Assembly (NCBI GenBank): GCA_000719025.1 | Contig: JODP01000011.1 | Coordinates: 1 to 64,000, forward strand | Direction of reading: 5' to 3' | Length of the DNA: 64,000 bases | From: Kineosporia aurantiaca JCM 3230 | GTDB taxonomy: Bacteria; Actinomycetota; Actinomycetes; Actinomycetales; Kineosporiaceae | Part shown: in pieces, positions 41,085 to 49,572 of the stretch | Numbering within the stretch: position 1 is the stretch's first letter | Layout of the letters: each line of letters starts with the position of its first letter | The notes under the pieces: model-generated | Seen by the model: only the letters and a program-made list of their open reading frames with translations | Told to the model about the DNA's origin: nothing | The model's database searches: none | Position numbers and translations under genes: made by a program

Positions 41085-42997
41085 CTCGACACTGGAACGA
41101 CCCGCTGACCGAGGAGGAGATTGCCGGGGTGCTCGCCCTGGTACGCGCCGACGGGCGGATCGGGGATCGGCCGCGCTTCTGGGGCATTGCCGTCGACGAG
41201 GCCCTCGCCCGGGCCCTGGCGCCCGGTCAGGGCCGGCCGGTGCGCACCGTGGTGATGAACCCGGACGCGCACGCCGCCTGGGAGGTGGCCGCCTGGACGG
41301 CCGGCGACGACCGCGAGGCCGCGCTGGTGAGCTGGCGCGACGTGGACGCCAAACGGCCCGGCGTGTCCAGCGAGGAGGCCCGGATGGTGGCCCAGGCCTG
41401 CCGGGAGGACCAGGGTCTGCGCGATGCCCTGGCCAAGCGCGGCATTCACGACGTGTCGCTGGTCTGGGTGGACCCGGAGTCGATCACCGGGTTCGAGCCC
41501 GCGGGCTACGAGGACCGGCGGCTCTCCTGGGGCACGGTCTGGCAGCGCGAGTCCGAGGACGACAACGGCTACGCCCGGCCGGTGGCCGGCCTGGTACCGA
41601 TCATCGACCTGGAGACGCTGAAGGTCATCGCGATCGAGGACCACGGGGTGCTGCCGATGGCCTCGGAGACCGGCAACTACCGCTCCGGCACCTGGGGTCC
41701 GGACCGGGAGGTCTCCAAGCTCGAGATCATCCAGCCCGACGGTCCCGGCTTCGGCATCGAGGGTCAGCTGGTCACCTGGCAGAACTGGTCCTTCCGGATC
41801 GGCTTCACCCACCGCGAGGGCCTGGTCCTGCACGACGTCCGCTACGACGACCACGGCACGGTCCGGCCGATCATGAAGCGGGCCGCGATCAACGAGATGT
41901 ACGTGCCCTACCTCGACCCGGACCCGACGGCCTACCGCAAGAACTTCTTCGACTGGGGTGAGTACGGCGCCGGCCCGCTGACCGCCTCGCTCGAGCTGGG
42001 CTGCGACTGCCTCGGCGAGATCCGGTACTTCGACGCGGCGGTGGTGAACGGCCACGGTGAGGCCCGCACCATCAAGAACGCGATCTGCCTGCACGAGGAG
42101 GACCACTCGATCCTCTGGAAGCACGTCAACACCCGCACCGGCGAGGCCGACGTGCGCCGCGCCCGGCGCCTGGTGGTCTCCTCCTTCGCCACCGTGGCGA
42201 ACTACGACTACGGCTTCTACTGGTCGTTCTATCAGGACGGCATGATCGAGCTGGAGATCAAACTGACCGGTGTGATGTCGGTTTCGGGGATCGCCTCCGA
42301 CGCCAGGCCGGCCTATGGGCGGGTCGTCAGCCCGAACGTCCAGGCCCCCAACCACCAGCACTACTTCGGCCTGCGCCTGGACATGAACGTGGACGGTCCG
42401 GTGAACCGGCTGTACGAGGTGCACTCGGAGATCGAGGAGGACGAGGAGCTCAACCCGTACGGCAACGCCTGCAAGACGGTTCGCACCCCGCTGCTGTCCG
42501 AGTCGGTCGCCGCGCGTCGGGCGAACCCGGCGGCCGCCACTCACTGGCTGGTCGAGAGTGACTCCTCCTACAACCGGTTCGGCGACAAGACCGCCTACCG
42601 GGTGTCGATCCAGAACACCGCCCGGCTCTATGCCAAGCCGGGCAGCATCGTCGAGCGCAAGGCGCCGTTCGTGGCCCAGCACCTGTGGGCCACGCCGTAC
42701 GACGGCAGCGAGCGGTTCATCGCGGGGGAGTACCCGAACCAGGCCGATCTCGGCGCCGAAGGGGTGCAGGCCTGGCAGCGGGCGGACCGTTCCCTGGACG
42801 GAGCCGAACTGGTGCTGTGGCCGGTGGTCGGGGTGCATCACACGCCCCGCCCGGAGGAATGGCCGATCATGCCGGTGCACCGGATCGGGATGCGCCTGGA
42901 GCCGGACGGTTTCTTCGACCGCAACCCCTCGCTCGACCTGCCGGCGCCGATGGCGCACGGTGACGCGGCGGGCGGGGACGCCTGCCACCACCACTGA
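41081..42997 (+). CDS. Copper-containing primary amine oxidase (topaquinone enzyme)
   Basis: The 638-residue protein has a full-length CuAO core. The topaquinone motif is VANYDYGFY (first Tyr is modified to TPQ), the catalytic Asp lies in FFDWGEYGAG, the copper ligands are HQH in APNHQHYF, and the third His lies in VVGVHHTPRPEEWPIMPVH. It converts a primary amine to aldehyde, NH3 and H2O2. No signal peptide is visible, so it is cytoplasmic, as in Arthrobacter. GTG 41081 overlaps the previous stop (GTGA) and follows AAGGA. The aldehyde product would suit the dehydrogenase at 37162-38622. The C-terminus ends in three His. Confidence 0.94.
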   Translation: MTRHWNDPLTEEEIAGVLALVRADGRIGDRPRFWGIAVDEALARALAPGQGRPVRTVVMNPDAHAAWEVAAWTAGDDREAALVSWRDVDAKRPGVSSEEARMVAQACREDQGLRDALAKRGIHDVSLVWVDPESITGFEPAGYEDRRLSWGTVWQRESEDDNGYARPVAGLVPIIDLETLKVIAIEDHGVLPMASETGNYRSGTWGPDREVSKLEIIQPDGPGFGIEGQLVTWQNWSFRIGFTHREGLVLHDVRYDDHGTVRPIMKRAAINEMYVPYLDPDPTAYRKNFFDWGEYGAGPLTASLELGCDCLGEIRYFDAAVVNGHGEARTIKNAICLHEEDHSILWKHVNTRTGEADVRRARRLVVSSFATVANYDYGFYWSFYQDGMIELEIKLTGVMSVSGIASDARPAYGRVVSPNVQAPNHQHYFGLRLDMNVDGPVNRLYEVHSEIEEDEELNPYGNACKTVRTPLLSESVAARRANPAAATHWLVESDSSYNRFGDKTAYRVSIQNTARLYAKPGSIVERKAPFVAQHLWATPYDGSERFIAGEYPNQADLGAEGVQAWQRADRSLDGAELVLWPVVGVHHTPRPEEWPIMPVHRIGMRLEPDGFFDRNPSLDLPAPMAHGDAAGGDACHHH

Positions 42998-43001
42998 TGA
43001 G

Positions 43002-43035
43002 GGACGCCTGTCAGCAGTTGTGCTGACAGGCGTCC
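43002..43035. terminator. Bidirectional terminator hairpin
   Basis: A perfect 15-bp stem (GGACGCCTGTCAGCA and its complement) with a GTTG loop sits between the convergent ends of the amine oxidase and GntR genes. There is no T-tract, as is common in high-GC actinobacteria. Confidence 0.85.
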
Positions 43036-43047
43036 ACCATTGTGCGG

Positions 43048-43761
43048 TTACCCCCGGAAGACCGTGGAGGAGCGCCGCTCGTACCAGTGCGCCAGGTGCT
43101 CCCCGGCCTTCATCACGTGCTCGCGCATCTCCCGCCCGGCCCGCTCCACATCGCCCGCGGCCAGCGCGGCCACGATCCGCTCGTGCTCGCGGAAGTTCTC
43201 CTCCCGCTGCCGGGCGTCGTTCACGATCAGCTGGGCCGAGACGTTGCGCGGGAAGGTCTCGTTGATGTCGTTCACCGCCTTGGCCAGCCGGGCGTTCGCG
43301 GCGATGGTCAGGATCAGGGTGTGGAACACGTCGTTCGCCGGGCGGGGGGAGGCGGTCGGTTCGCCGCCCTTGCCCGAAGACCGGTCGTACATCTCCTGAT
43401 TCGCCGCGCGCAGCGCCTCGAGCTCACTGTCGGTGATCCGGCTGACCGAGCGGGTGGCGGCCAGGGCCTCCAGCTCGGCCCGCACCTCGTAGGCCTCGCG
43501 GACCTCCCACGGCGCCGGAACCCGCACCACCGCACCGCGATTGGGCAGCACCTCGATCAGCCCGCCGCTCTGCAGCTGCCGCAGCGCCTCCCGGATCGGC
43601 GTCCGGCTCACCCCGAAGTCGCCGGCCAGCTCGGCCTGCCGCAGCTGCGCCCCGATCGGGATCTCGCCGGACATGATCCGCTCCCGGATCCGCGCGGCGA
43701 CGTCGTCCACCAGCGCGTTGCCGGTCTTCTCGGGCTTGTCCAGATCGGTGGCTTCCGCCAT
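43048..43761 (-). CDS. GntR-family (FadR/FCD subfamily) transcriptional regulator of the cluster
   Basis: The 237-residue protein has an N-terminal winged helix (LRQAELAGDFGVSRTPIREA, then LRQLQSGGLIEVLPNRGAVV) and an all-helical FCD effector domain (EVREAYEVRAELEALAA, DVFHTLILTIAANARL, HERIVAALAAGDVERA, MREHVMKAG). FCD regulators bind a small acid or intermediate through a metal site. It is divergent from the Rieske gene, with operator pair O4 in the gap, and the same paired operator stands before the other cluster genes. I infer it represses all of them and itself. The ATG at 43761 follows AGGAGG. The frame is open far upstream but only as antisense of the Rieske gene. Confidence 0.92.
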   Translation of the reverse strand: MAEATDLDKPEKTGNALVDDVAARIRERIMSGEIPIGAQLRQAELAGDFGVSRTPIREALRQLQSGGLIEVLPNRGAVVRVPAPWEVREAYEVRAELEALAATRSVSRITDSELEALRAANQEMYDRSSGKGGEPTASPRPANDVFHTLILTIAANARLAKAVNDINETFPRNVSAQLIVNDARQREENFREHERIVAALAAGDVERAGREMREHVMKAGEHLAHWYERRSSTVFRG

Positions 43762-43894
43762 GGCTGCCGTTCCTCCTCGCGGCGCCCTTACGGGCGCGCA
43801 CAGCGCCGCGAAGGGCGCAATCCAAGAGCAAAACGCTAGCAGAGGACGCGGGAATGGACCCGATCTCGCAATCGCTGGCTTCCGGACGTCCACA

Positions 43895-43926
43895 ATGGGA
43901 TCCATCAATGCTAAGTTGGGATCCAT
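43895..43926. promoter_or_regulatory. Operator pair O4 (two GGATCC palindromes, 21 bp apart) in the divergent promoter
   Basis: ATGGGATCCAT and TTGGGATCCAT have cores at 43898 and 43919. The pair lies 31 bp before the Rieske gene and 134 bp before the regulator, so it can control both. Confidence 0.75.
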
Positions 43927-43956
43927 TCTGAGCGTCCAGTCCGGAGGTGTTTCGCG

Positions 43957-45294
43957 GTGCTCAAGCGCGAGGACAACGAGAAGCTGACCCAGACCGGGCC
44001 CGGCACCCCGCTCGGGGGGCTGATGCGGGCCTACTGGCAGCCGGCCGCGCTGGTCTCCGAGATGTCCGCGGAGAAACCGGTCAAGGCCGTGCGGATGTTC
44101 AGCGAGGACCTGGTGCTGTTCCGCAAGCCCGACGGCTGGGGCCTGATCAGCCGGTTCTGCGCGCACCGAGGGGTGGACCTGTCCTACGGGCGGCTGGAGG
44201 AGGGTGGGCTGCGCTGCCTCTACCACGGCTGGCTCTACGACTCTGCCGGTCGCTGCGTGGACCAGCCCGCCGAGCCGGAGCACAGCCGGTTCGCCGACAA
44301 GATCCGGATCGCCAGCTACCCGTGCGTGGAGAAGAACGGCATCATCTTCGCCTACCTCGGCGCCGGTGACCCGCCCCCGTTCCCGAACTTCGACTGCTTC
44401 GCCGCCCCGGAGGAGTACACCTTCGCCTTCAAGGGCCTCTGGGAGTGCAACTGGCTGCAGGGCGTGGAGGGCGGCATCGACCCCAGCCACGTCTCCTTCC
44501 TGCACCGGTTCATCGAGGAGGACCCCCGCGAGACCTACGGCCAGCAGTTCAGCGAGGAGGTCGAGGGCACCGGCAAGAAGCTGTCCAAGCTGGTCGGCGA
44601 CAACTTCCGGCCGGACATCGAGGTGGAGAGCGCCGAGCACGGCCTGCGGGTGTTCGCGGTGCGCCAGCTGACCGAGGAGATCAAGCACGTCCGGGTGACC
44701 AACCTGCTCTTCCCCAACGCCTTCGTGGTGCCGTTCGGCAGGACCAAGGTGTTCACCCAGTGGCACGTGCCGATCGACGACCACAACCACTACTGGTTCA
44801 TGATCTGGTACGACTACGCCGAGCCGACCGACCAGGAAACCCTGCTCCAGCAGCGGCTCCAGGAGGTCTCGCTGCCGGACTACCGGCCGCTGCGCAACCG
44901 TTCCAACAACTGGGGTTTCGACCCGGTCGAGCAGAAGAACGTCACCTACACCGGGATGGGCCTGGACATCAACGTCCACGACCAGTGGGCGGTGGAGAGC
45001 ATGGGCCCGATCCAGGACCGGACCCAAGAGCGGCTCGGCGTCTCCGACCGCGCGGTGACCGCCAACCGGCGGCTGCTGCTCAAGGCGGTCGACGCCTTCG
45101 AGGCCGGTGCCCGGATCCCGGCCCACCCGCTGGACGAGACCGAGGCGGCCACCTACACCGGCCCGTTCGCCGTGGACACCATCGCGGCCAACGAGAACTG
45201 GCAGGAGTACTGGCTTTCCAAAGAGGACGAGCGGCGGCAGGCCTCGCCCTGGGCGCGCACCAGTGCGCCGGCGGAGGTCGGCGAAGATGTCTGA
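43957..45294 (+). CDS. Rieske non-heme iron oxygenase, alpha subunit
   Basis: The 445-residue protein has an N-terminal Rieske [2Fe-2S] site (FCAHRGVDL, then RCLYHGW: CxH-x16-CxxH) and a catalytic domain with the mononuclear iron ligands in GGIDPSHVSFLH. It belongs to the phthalate-dioxygenase-like group, which performs ring hydroxylation, O- or N-demethylation. No reductase or ferredoxin gene is in the window, so electrons must come from elsewhere. GTG 43957 follows GGAGGTG. It overlaps the glutamine-synthetase-like gene by 8 nt and lies behind operator O4. N-demethylation or hydroxylation of the amine substrate is inferred. Confidence 0.9.
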   Translation: MLKREDNEKLTQTGPGTPLGGLMRAYWQPAALVSEMSAEKPVKAVRMFSEDLVLFRKPDGWGLISRFCAHRGVDLSYGRLEEGGLRCLYHGWLYDSAGRCVDQPAEPEHSRFADKIRIASYPCVEKNGIIFAYLGAGDPPPFPNFDCFAAPEEYTFAFKGLWECNWLQGVEGGIDPSHVSFLHRFIEEDPRETYGQQFSEEVEGTGKKLSKLVGDNFRPDIEVESAEHGLRVFAVRQLTEEIKHVRVTNLLFPNAFVVPFGRTKVFTQWHVPIDDHNHYWFMIWYDYAEPTDQETLLQQRLQEVSLPDYRPLRNRSNNWGFDPVEQKNVTYTGMGLDINVHDQWAVESMGPIQDRTQERLGVSDRAVTANRRLLLKAVDAFEAGARIPAHPLDETEAATYTGPFAVDTIAANENWQEYWLSKEDERRQASPWARTSAPAEVGEDV

Positions 45295-46813
45295 GGCGGC
45301 CCTTCGCAACCACGACGAACGCGACTTCGCCCAGGCCGGAACCGGTCCCCGGGCGCGCCCGATGCTGGCCAAGGACCGCGGCGGTTTCATCGATCGGCAC
45401 AACCTGTGGACCGACGCCCAGTACGCGGCGGCCGCCCAGATGCGCCGGGTGATGGACGAGATCGGCCTGGAGATGGTCCGGTTCGCCTTCGTCGACCAGC
45501 ACGGCCTGCTCCGGGGCAAGACCATCACCCGGTCGAACGTGGCCTCGGCAATGCGCTCGGGCGTAACTGCACCGAGTTCGCTGCTGTTGAAGGACACCTC
45601 CGGCAAGTCGGTGTTCCCGGTGTTCACCGAGGACGCGGCGCTCGGCATCGCCCAGCTGGCCGGCGCCGGGGACATCGTGCTGGTGCCCGACCCGATCACC
45701 TTCCGGGTGCTGCCCTGGGCCGAGCGCACCGGCTGGATCCTCTGCGACCTGCGCTTCCCGGACGGGTCCGAGGTCGCGATCAGCACCCGGGACCTGCTGC
45801 GTCGTCAGCTCTCCACCCTCGAACTGGCCGGCTACCGGATGACCGTCGGGGCCGAACTGGAGTTCCACGTCTTCCGCGCGGACGATGCCCCGTTCGCGAT
45901 GGAGGGCGTGGGCCGTCCGGGTGCACCGGGCCATCCCCGCCCGGTGCACCCCACGACGCCGGGCTCGCAGTTGCTGCATGAGGAGGCCCTCGACGGCTTC
46001 GACGAGCTGGTCCAGGCGCTCTACCGCGGTCTCACCGCGCTCGACCTGCCGTTGCGGTCGTTGGAGCTGGAGTTCGGGCCGAGTCAGCTGGAACTGACCA
46101 TGGACGCGGCCGACGCGGCGGTAACGGCGGACGCGGTGGTGCTCTGCCGCAGCGCCGTTCGCCAGATCGCCCGCCGTCTGGGCTACGAGGCCACGTTCAT
46201 GTCCCGCCCCCAGGGCGCCGAGACCGCCTCCACCGGCTGGCACCTGCACCAGTCCCTGACTTCGGCCGTGTCCGGCGAACCAATGTTCCCCGGCACCCCG
46301 TTGTCGGACCTGGCCACGCACTATCTGGAAGGCCTGCTCACCCACGCCCAGGCCGCGGCCGCGTTCAGCACCCCGACCGTCAATGGCTACAAGCGTTACC
46401 AGGCCTACTCCCTGGCCCCGGATCGCGTGGCCTGGGGTATGGACAACAAGGGCGCCATGGTCCGCGCCGTCGGTGGCCCCGGCGACCCCGCCACCCGGCT
46501 GGAGAACCGCTCCGGCGAGCCCTCCGCCAACCCCTACCTGTACATCGCGTCCCAACTGGTCAGCGGGCTCGACGGAATCAACCGTTCCCTCGAACTACGC
46601 CAACCCACCCGAAACCCCTACGAGAACGCCGCCCCCCGCCTACCCCGCTCCCTGGGCGAGGCCATCGACGCCCTGGACGCCGACCCCGTTTTCGCCGACG
46701 CCTTCGGCCCCGACGTGATTCGCTGGTACAGCGCCATCAAGCGCAGCGAGTTCGACCGCTACCTGATGCACGTCTCCGACTGGGAACAACGCGAATACCT
46801 AGGCCTTTTCTAA
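45287..46813 (+). CDS. Glutamine-synthetase-like gamma-glutamyl-amine ligase
   Basis: The 508-residue protein is a GS-fold ligase with the active-site segments intact: GAELEFHVF, LELEFGPSQLELT, TGWHLHQSL, NGYKRYQAYSLAPDR and ENRSGEPSANPYLY. Length and context point to the GlnA-like group that joins glutamate to an amine (PuuA, GlnA3, aniline-type ligases) rather than housekeeping GlnA. ATP-driven gamma-glutamylation would activate or detoxify the amine. The ATG at 45287 follows GGAGG and overlaps the Rieske gene by 8 nt, so the two are co-translated. Pairing of a Rieske oxygenase with a GS-like ligase recalls aniline degradation (AtdA1/AtdA3), but the oxygenase type differs. Confidence 0.88.
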   Translation: MSEAALRNHDERDFAQAGTGPRARPMLAKDRGGFIDRHNLWTDAQYAAAAQMRRVMDEIGLEMVRFAFVDQHGLLRGKTITRSNVASAMRSGVTAPSSLLLKDTSGKSVFPVFTEDAALGIAQLAGAGDIVLVPDPITFRVLPWAERTGWILCDLRFPDGSEVAISTRDLLRRQLSTLELAGYRMTVGAELEFHVFRADDAPFAMEGVGRPGAPGHPRPVHPTTPGSQLLHEEALDGFDELVQALYRGLTALDLPLRSLELEFGPSQLELTMDAADAAVTADAVVLCRSAVRQIARRLGYEATFMSRPQGAETASTGWHLHQSLTSAVSGEPMFPGTPLSDLATHYLEGLLTHAQAAAAFSTPTVNGYKRYQAYSLAPDRVAWGMDNKGAMVRAVGGPGDPATRLENRSGEPSANPYLYIASQLVSGLDGINRSLELRQPTRNPYENAAPRLPRSLGEAIDALDADPVFADAFGPDVIRWYSAIKRSEFDRYLMHVSDWEQREYLGLF

Positions 46814-46830
46814 CCTCCCCAAACCTCTCC

Positions 46831-46886
46831 GTGATCATGGACTTTTTCCCCCGTGATCATGGACTTTTCCCTCGTGATCATGCACA
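46831..46886 (+). repeat. Three tandem copies of GTGATCATG(G/C)AC
   Basis: Copies start at 46831, 46853 and 46874, spaced 22 and 21 bp, the first two followed by ACTTTT(T)CCC. A fourth copy lies at 38637. They fill the gap before the GMC gene, and the reading frame through them is not likely coding. Confidence 0.75.
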
Positions 46887-46902
46887 AGAGATGGGTTGCC
46901 CC

Positions 46903-48375
46903 ATGGTCCACCAGCCCCTCCCCGCCGAAGCCGAGTACGTCATCGTCGGCGGCGGCACCAGTGGCAACGTGATCGCCCACCGGCTGGCCCGGGCCGGCAA
47001 GGACGTGCTGGTGCTGGAGGCCGGCCCGGACTTCGGCCCGTTCGGTTCACCGGAATGGCCGGCCGATCTACTGGACGCCACCCGCCTGGGCCGCTCGCAC
47101 GACTGGGGCTACGACTCCGGGGACACGCTGCCGGTGAAGGTGGGCTTCGAGCGGGCCCGGGCGATCGGCGGGTGCTCGGACTTCAACGGCACCACGCAGA
47201 CCTGGGGTCATCGCCAGGACTACGACAACTGGGCTCCCGGCTGGGGCGCGGACGAGCTGAAGCCGCTGTTCGACGAGGGCACCCGGATGATGCGGGTGAA
47301 GCGCTACCGGGCCGATGAGCTGACGCCCTGGCAGCACGCCTGGTTCGAGGGCGGCCAGGTGCTCGGCCTGCCCCAGCTGGAAACGCTGAACGACCTCGAC
47401 CAGACCGTCGGCTTCGCGCCGGAGGACAACAACATCGTCGACGGAATCCGCTGGAACACCGCCTTCGCCTACCTCGACCCGGTCCGGCACCTGCCCAACC
47501 TACGCATTGTGGGTGAGGCCCATGTAGATCGGGTAGTGGTCAATAATGGACGGGCAACAGCAGTTCTCGTGGTGTCGGCCGGTCAGCGGGTGGAAGTGCG
47601 GGCGACGAACGTCATCGTCTGCGCAGGCGCGTTCAACTCTCCTCAGCTGCTCCAACGCTCCGGCATCGGGTCACCCGAGCTGCTGAAGAACCTCGGGATC
47701 GAGATTCTGGCCGACCTGCCCGAGGTCGGCGAGAACCTGCACGACCAGCCCTTCGCCCTGATGAGCTGGTCCGGAAGCGACCGGATGACTGCCGAGATGA
47801 CCGCCCTGCGGGCCACCGGCTGGGCCCCCGACGAGCAGGCGATGGCCAAGTCCGCGTCCTCGTTCGACCCGGACGTCTTCGACCTGCACTTTCTGCCCTA
47901 CAGCCCGACCCACCGCGGCGACGTGAAGCGCTGGAGCTGCGGCGTCGCCGCCCTGCAACCCCGTTCCCGAGGGTACGTCCACATCCTCTCCACCGACCTC
48001 GAAGCGAAACCCCTGATCAATCACCGCTTCCTGAGCGACCCGGAACAGCACGACGCCCGGGTCCTGGCCGAGGGCATGCAGCAACTGCGCGAGATCGCCG
48101 CCGCCCCGGCGATGGCCGCTCTGGTGGGCCGAGAGATCCACCCGGGACCGGACGTCACTCATTTGGTTGAGCACGTCGAGGCCAATCCGGACAACTATTG
48201 GCACCCGGTCGGCACCTGCGCGATGGGCCCGGTGGTGAACAACCGCGGTCAGGTGCACGGCGTAGAAGGCCTTTTCGTCGCCGACGCGTCCATCATGCCG
48301 ACCGTCCCTCGCGCCACCACGGCCATGCCCGTCGTCGTGGTCGGCGAGCGGATCGCGTCCTTCCTGCTCGAATAG
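46903..48375 (+). CDS. GMC-family FAD oxidoreductase (choline/alcohol oxidase-like)
   Basis: The 490-residue protein has the N-terminal FAD fold (YVIVGGGTSGNVIAHRLA), GMC signature 1 region (RARAIGGCSDFNGTTQTWG), signature 2 (VCAGAFNSPQLLQRSGIG) and the C-terminal active site (NYWHPVGTCAMGP, then VADASIMPTVPRATTAMPVV). GMC enzymes oxidise an alcohol to an aldehyde; choline- or amino-alcohol-type substrates would fit the cluster. ATG 46903 directly precedes the FAD fold; ATG 46891 is an alternative, and the open frame back to 46831 is only the tandem repeat. No GGATCC operator lies before it, so it may depend on read-through from the ligase gene. Confidence 0.9.
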   Translation: MVHQPLPAEAEYVIVGGGTSGNVIAHRLARAGKDVLVLEAGPDFGPFGSPEWPADLLDATRLGRSHDWGYDSGDTLPVKVGFERARAIGGCSDFNGTTQTWGHRQDYDNWAPGWGADELKPLFDEGTRMMRVKRYRADELTPWQHAWFEGGQVLGLPQLETLNDLDQTVGFAPEDNNIVDGIRWNTAFAYLDPVRHLPNLRIVGEAHVDRVVVNNGRATAVLVVSAGQRVEVRATNVIVCAGAFNSPQLLQRSGIGSPELLKNLGIEILADLPEVGENLHDQPFALMSWSGSDRMTAEMTALRATGWAPDEQAMAKSASSFDPDVFDLHFLPYSPTHRGDVKRWSCGVAALQPRSRGYVHILSTDLEAKPLINHRFLSDPEQHDARVLAEGMQQLREIAAAPAMAALVGREIHPGPDVTHLVEHVEANPDNYWHPVGTCAMGPVVNNRGQVHGVEGLFVADASIMPTVPRATTAMPVVVVGERIASFLLE

Positions 48376-48432
48376 GGTTCGCGACCTGTACCTCGGTCGA
48401 CCGGCCCAGCCGCGACCGGGTCGGTGAGTCAT

Positions 48433-48780
48433 GTGACTGATGCCGTCCTGTCCGACGTCGCCGAGCGCTTTTCGGTGACGGAAGGAACGGCCGGCCCGAG
48501 CGTGGTGCTTCCAGGCCTGGTCGTGTCTATCTGGTCAGTCCGCACCAGGTCGGACGGGCCACTTCCTTCATCACCGCCGGTATCGCGGCGGGTACCGTCA
48601 TCAGGCTGCCCCTCGGACGGGTCGTCGGAGATCGTTTCGGGGCGCCCTGGGTATTCGGCCTCGCCTGGGGCCTCAGCTGGGGCGCGATCCCGATCGCGGT
48701 GCAGACATACACGATGGAAGTTGGCGGGAGCGAAGGATCTTTGGCGAGTGGCGGCCTGACGGCAGGTCGCGGTCAGACCG
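48433..48780 (+). pseudogene. Remnant of an MFS transporter gene
   Basis: Two fragments in different frames resemble a drug-type MFS transporter. From GTG 48433 the first reads LSDVAERFSVTEGTAG, the loop after the first membrane helix. From about 48525, in another frame, comes GRATSFITAGIAAGTVIRLP, then LGRVVGDRFG and GLSWGAIPIAVQTYT, the middle and later helices. Most of the 400-residue protein is missing between and after them. At least one frame change and two deletions are needed, so the gene is dead. Its 3' end abuts the lectin gene on the other strand. Confidence 0.65.
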
Positions 48781-49513
48781 CCGTGCTGGTCTGCCAGAGC
48801 GTGGTATTGCCCAGAATCACCACGAGGTTTGCATCGTTCTGGAGCACCAGCTCGGCACCGTCGTGCCCGGCAGTTCCGGTGCTCCACAGGGTCTTTCCGC
48901 CCGAAGTGTAAAGCACCAGGTTGCCGTCGGCTTGGAAGACCAGATCGGTGCCGGTCCCCGAAGTGCCGCTGGACCAGGTGGTCTCGCCCTGGTTGTTGGT
49001 GAGAACCAGGTTGCCGGAAGCGGTCAGGGTCAGAGTGATCCGGTTGGTGTGCCAGTTCTGGCCGGGCTGGAGCACGGTGGTGGCCTGGATCGCGAGAGTG
49101 GTCCAGTTGGGCGTCGGGGCGACGGTTCCCTTGGACGTGCTGGTCCGGACCGGATGCGGAACCGAAGCCGCAGCAGGGGTCTTCGACGGATGGGTGGTCG
49201 CGGGAGAACTCGCGGCATGATGGGTCGAGCTGTCCGGACGGCCCGTACTGGTTTTGGGGGTTCGGCGGGGTGTCTTGTGAGGGCTGGGCCGCGTCGTTGC
49301 CGAGGCCGGGCTCGTAGTGAGCAAGGGCAGCGAACTGGACGACAAGGTGCCGCTGATCGTCGGCCCGTTGTCCGAGCCGGAGACGAAAGCAAAGGCGAGG
49401 AAACCAATCCCGGCAGCCAGAGCCAGAGCACCGGCCGTGATCGTGATGGTCGATCGCACGAACCTGACTATACCCGGCCAGGAAGGTACATATTGATCGC
49501 GGTCCGTCGGCAT
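48773..49513 (-). CDS. Membrane-anchored B-lectin (mannose-binding, beta-prism II) protein
   Basis: The 246-residue protein has one membrane segment or signal anchor (STITITAGALALAAGIGFLA, ~residues 22-41), a Ser/Thr/Pro-rich spacer (~50-135) typical of a cell-wall-spanning linker, then a bulb-type lectin domain (~140-246) with three sub-repeats: LTASGNLVLT, FQADGNLVLY and LQNDANLVVI. The middle one fits the mannose motif QxDxNxVxY exactly. It would display a sugar-binding domain outside the membrane. The ATG at 49513 gives a sensible N-terminus; the frame is open to 49558. Divergent from the GNAT gene. Confidence 0.82.
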   Translation of the reverse strand: MPTDRDQYVPSWPGIVRFVRSTITITAGALALAAGIGFLAFAFVSGSDNGPTISGTLSSSSLPLLTTSPASATTRPSPHKTPRRTPKTSTGRPDSSTHHAASSPATTHPSKTPAAASVPHPVRTSTSKGTVAPTPNWTTLAIQATTVLQPGQNWHTNRITLTLTASGNLVLTNNQGETTWSSGTSGTGTDLVFQADGNLVLYTSGGKTLWSTGTAGHDGAELVLQNDANLVVILGNTTLWQTSTAV

Positions 49514-49572
49514 CGGTCCGCCGCGGCAATGGAATTCGAGGGCGTCCCGGCCAGGCATTACGGTGGCTGGTC

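Noticed and set aside
43762..45786. Long minus-strand frame upstream of the GntR-type regulator
   Set aside because: It is the antisense of the Rieske and ligase genes and lacks any recognisable protein; the winged helix starts right after ATG 43761.
46831..46902. N-terminal extension of the GMC oxidoreductase through the frame open at 46831
   Set aside because: The extension is a translation of the three tandem GTGATCATG repeats, which also occur in a plain intergenic gap at 38637.
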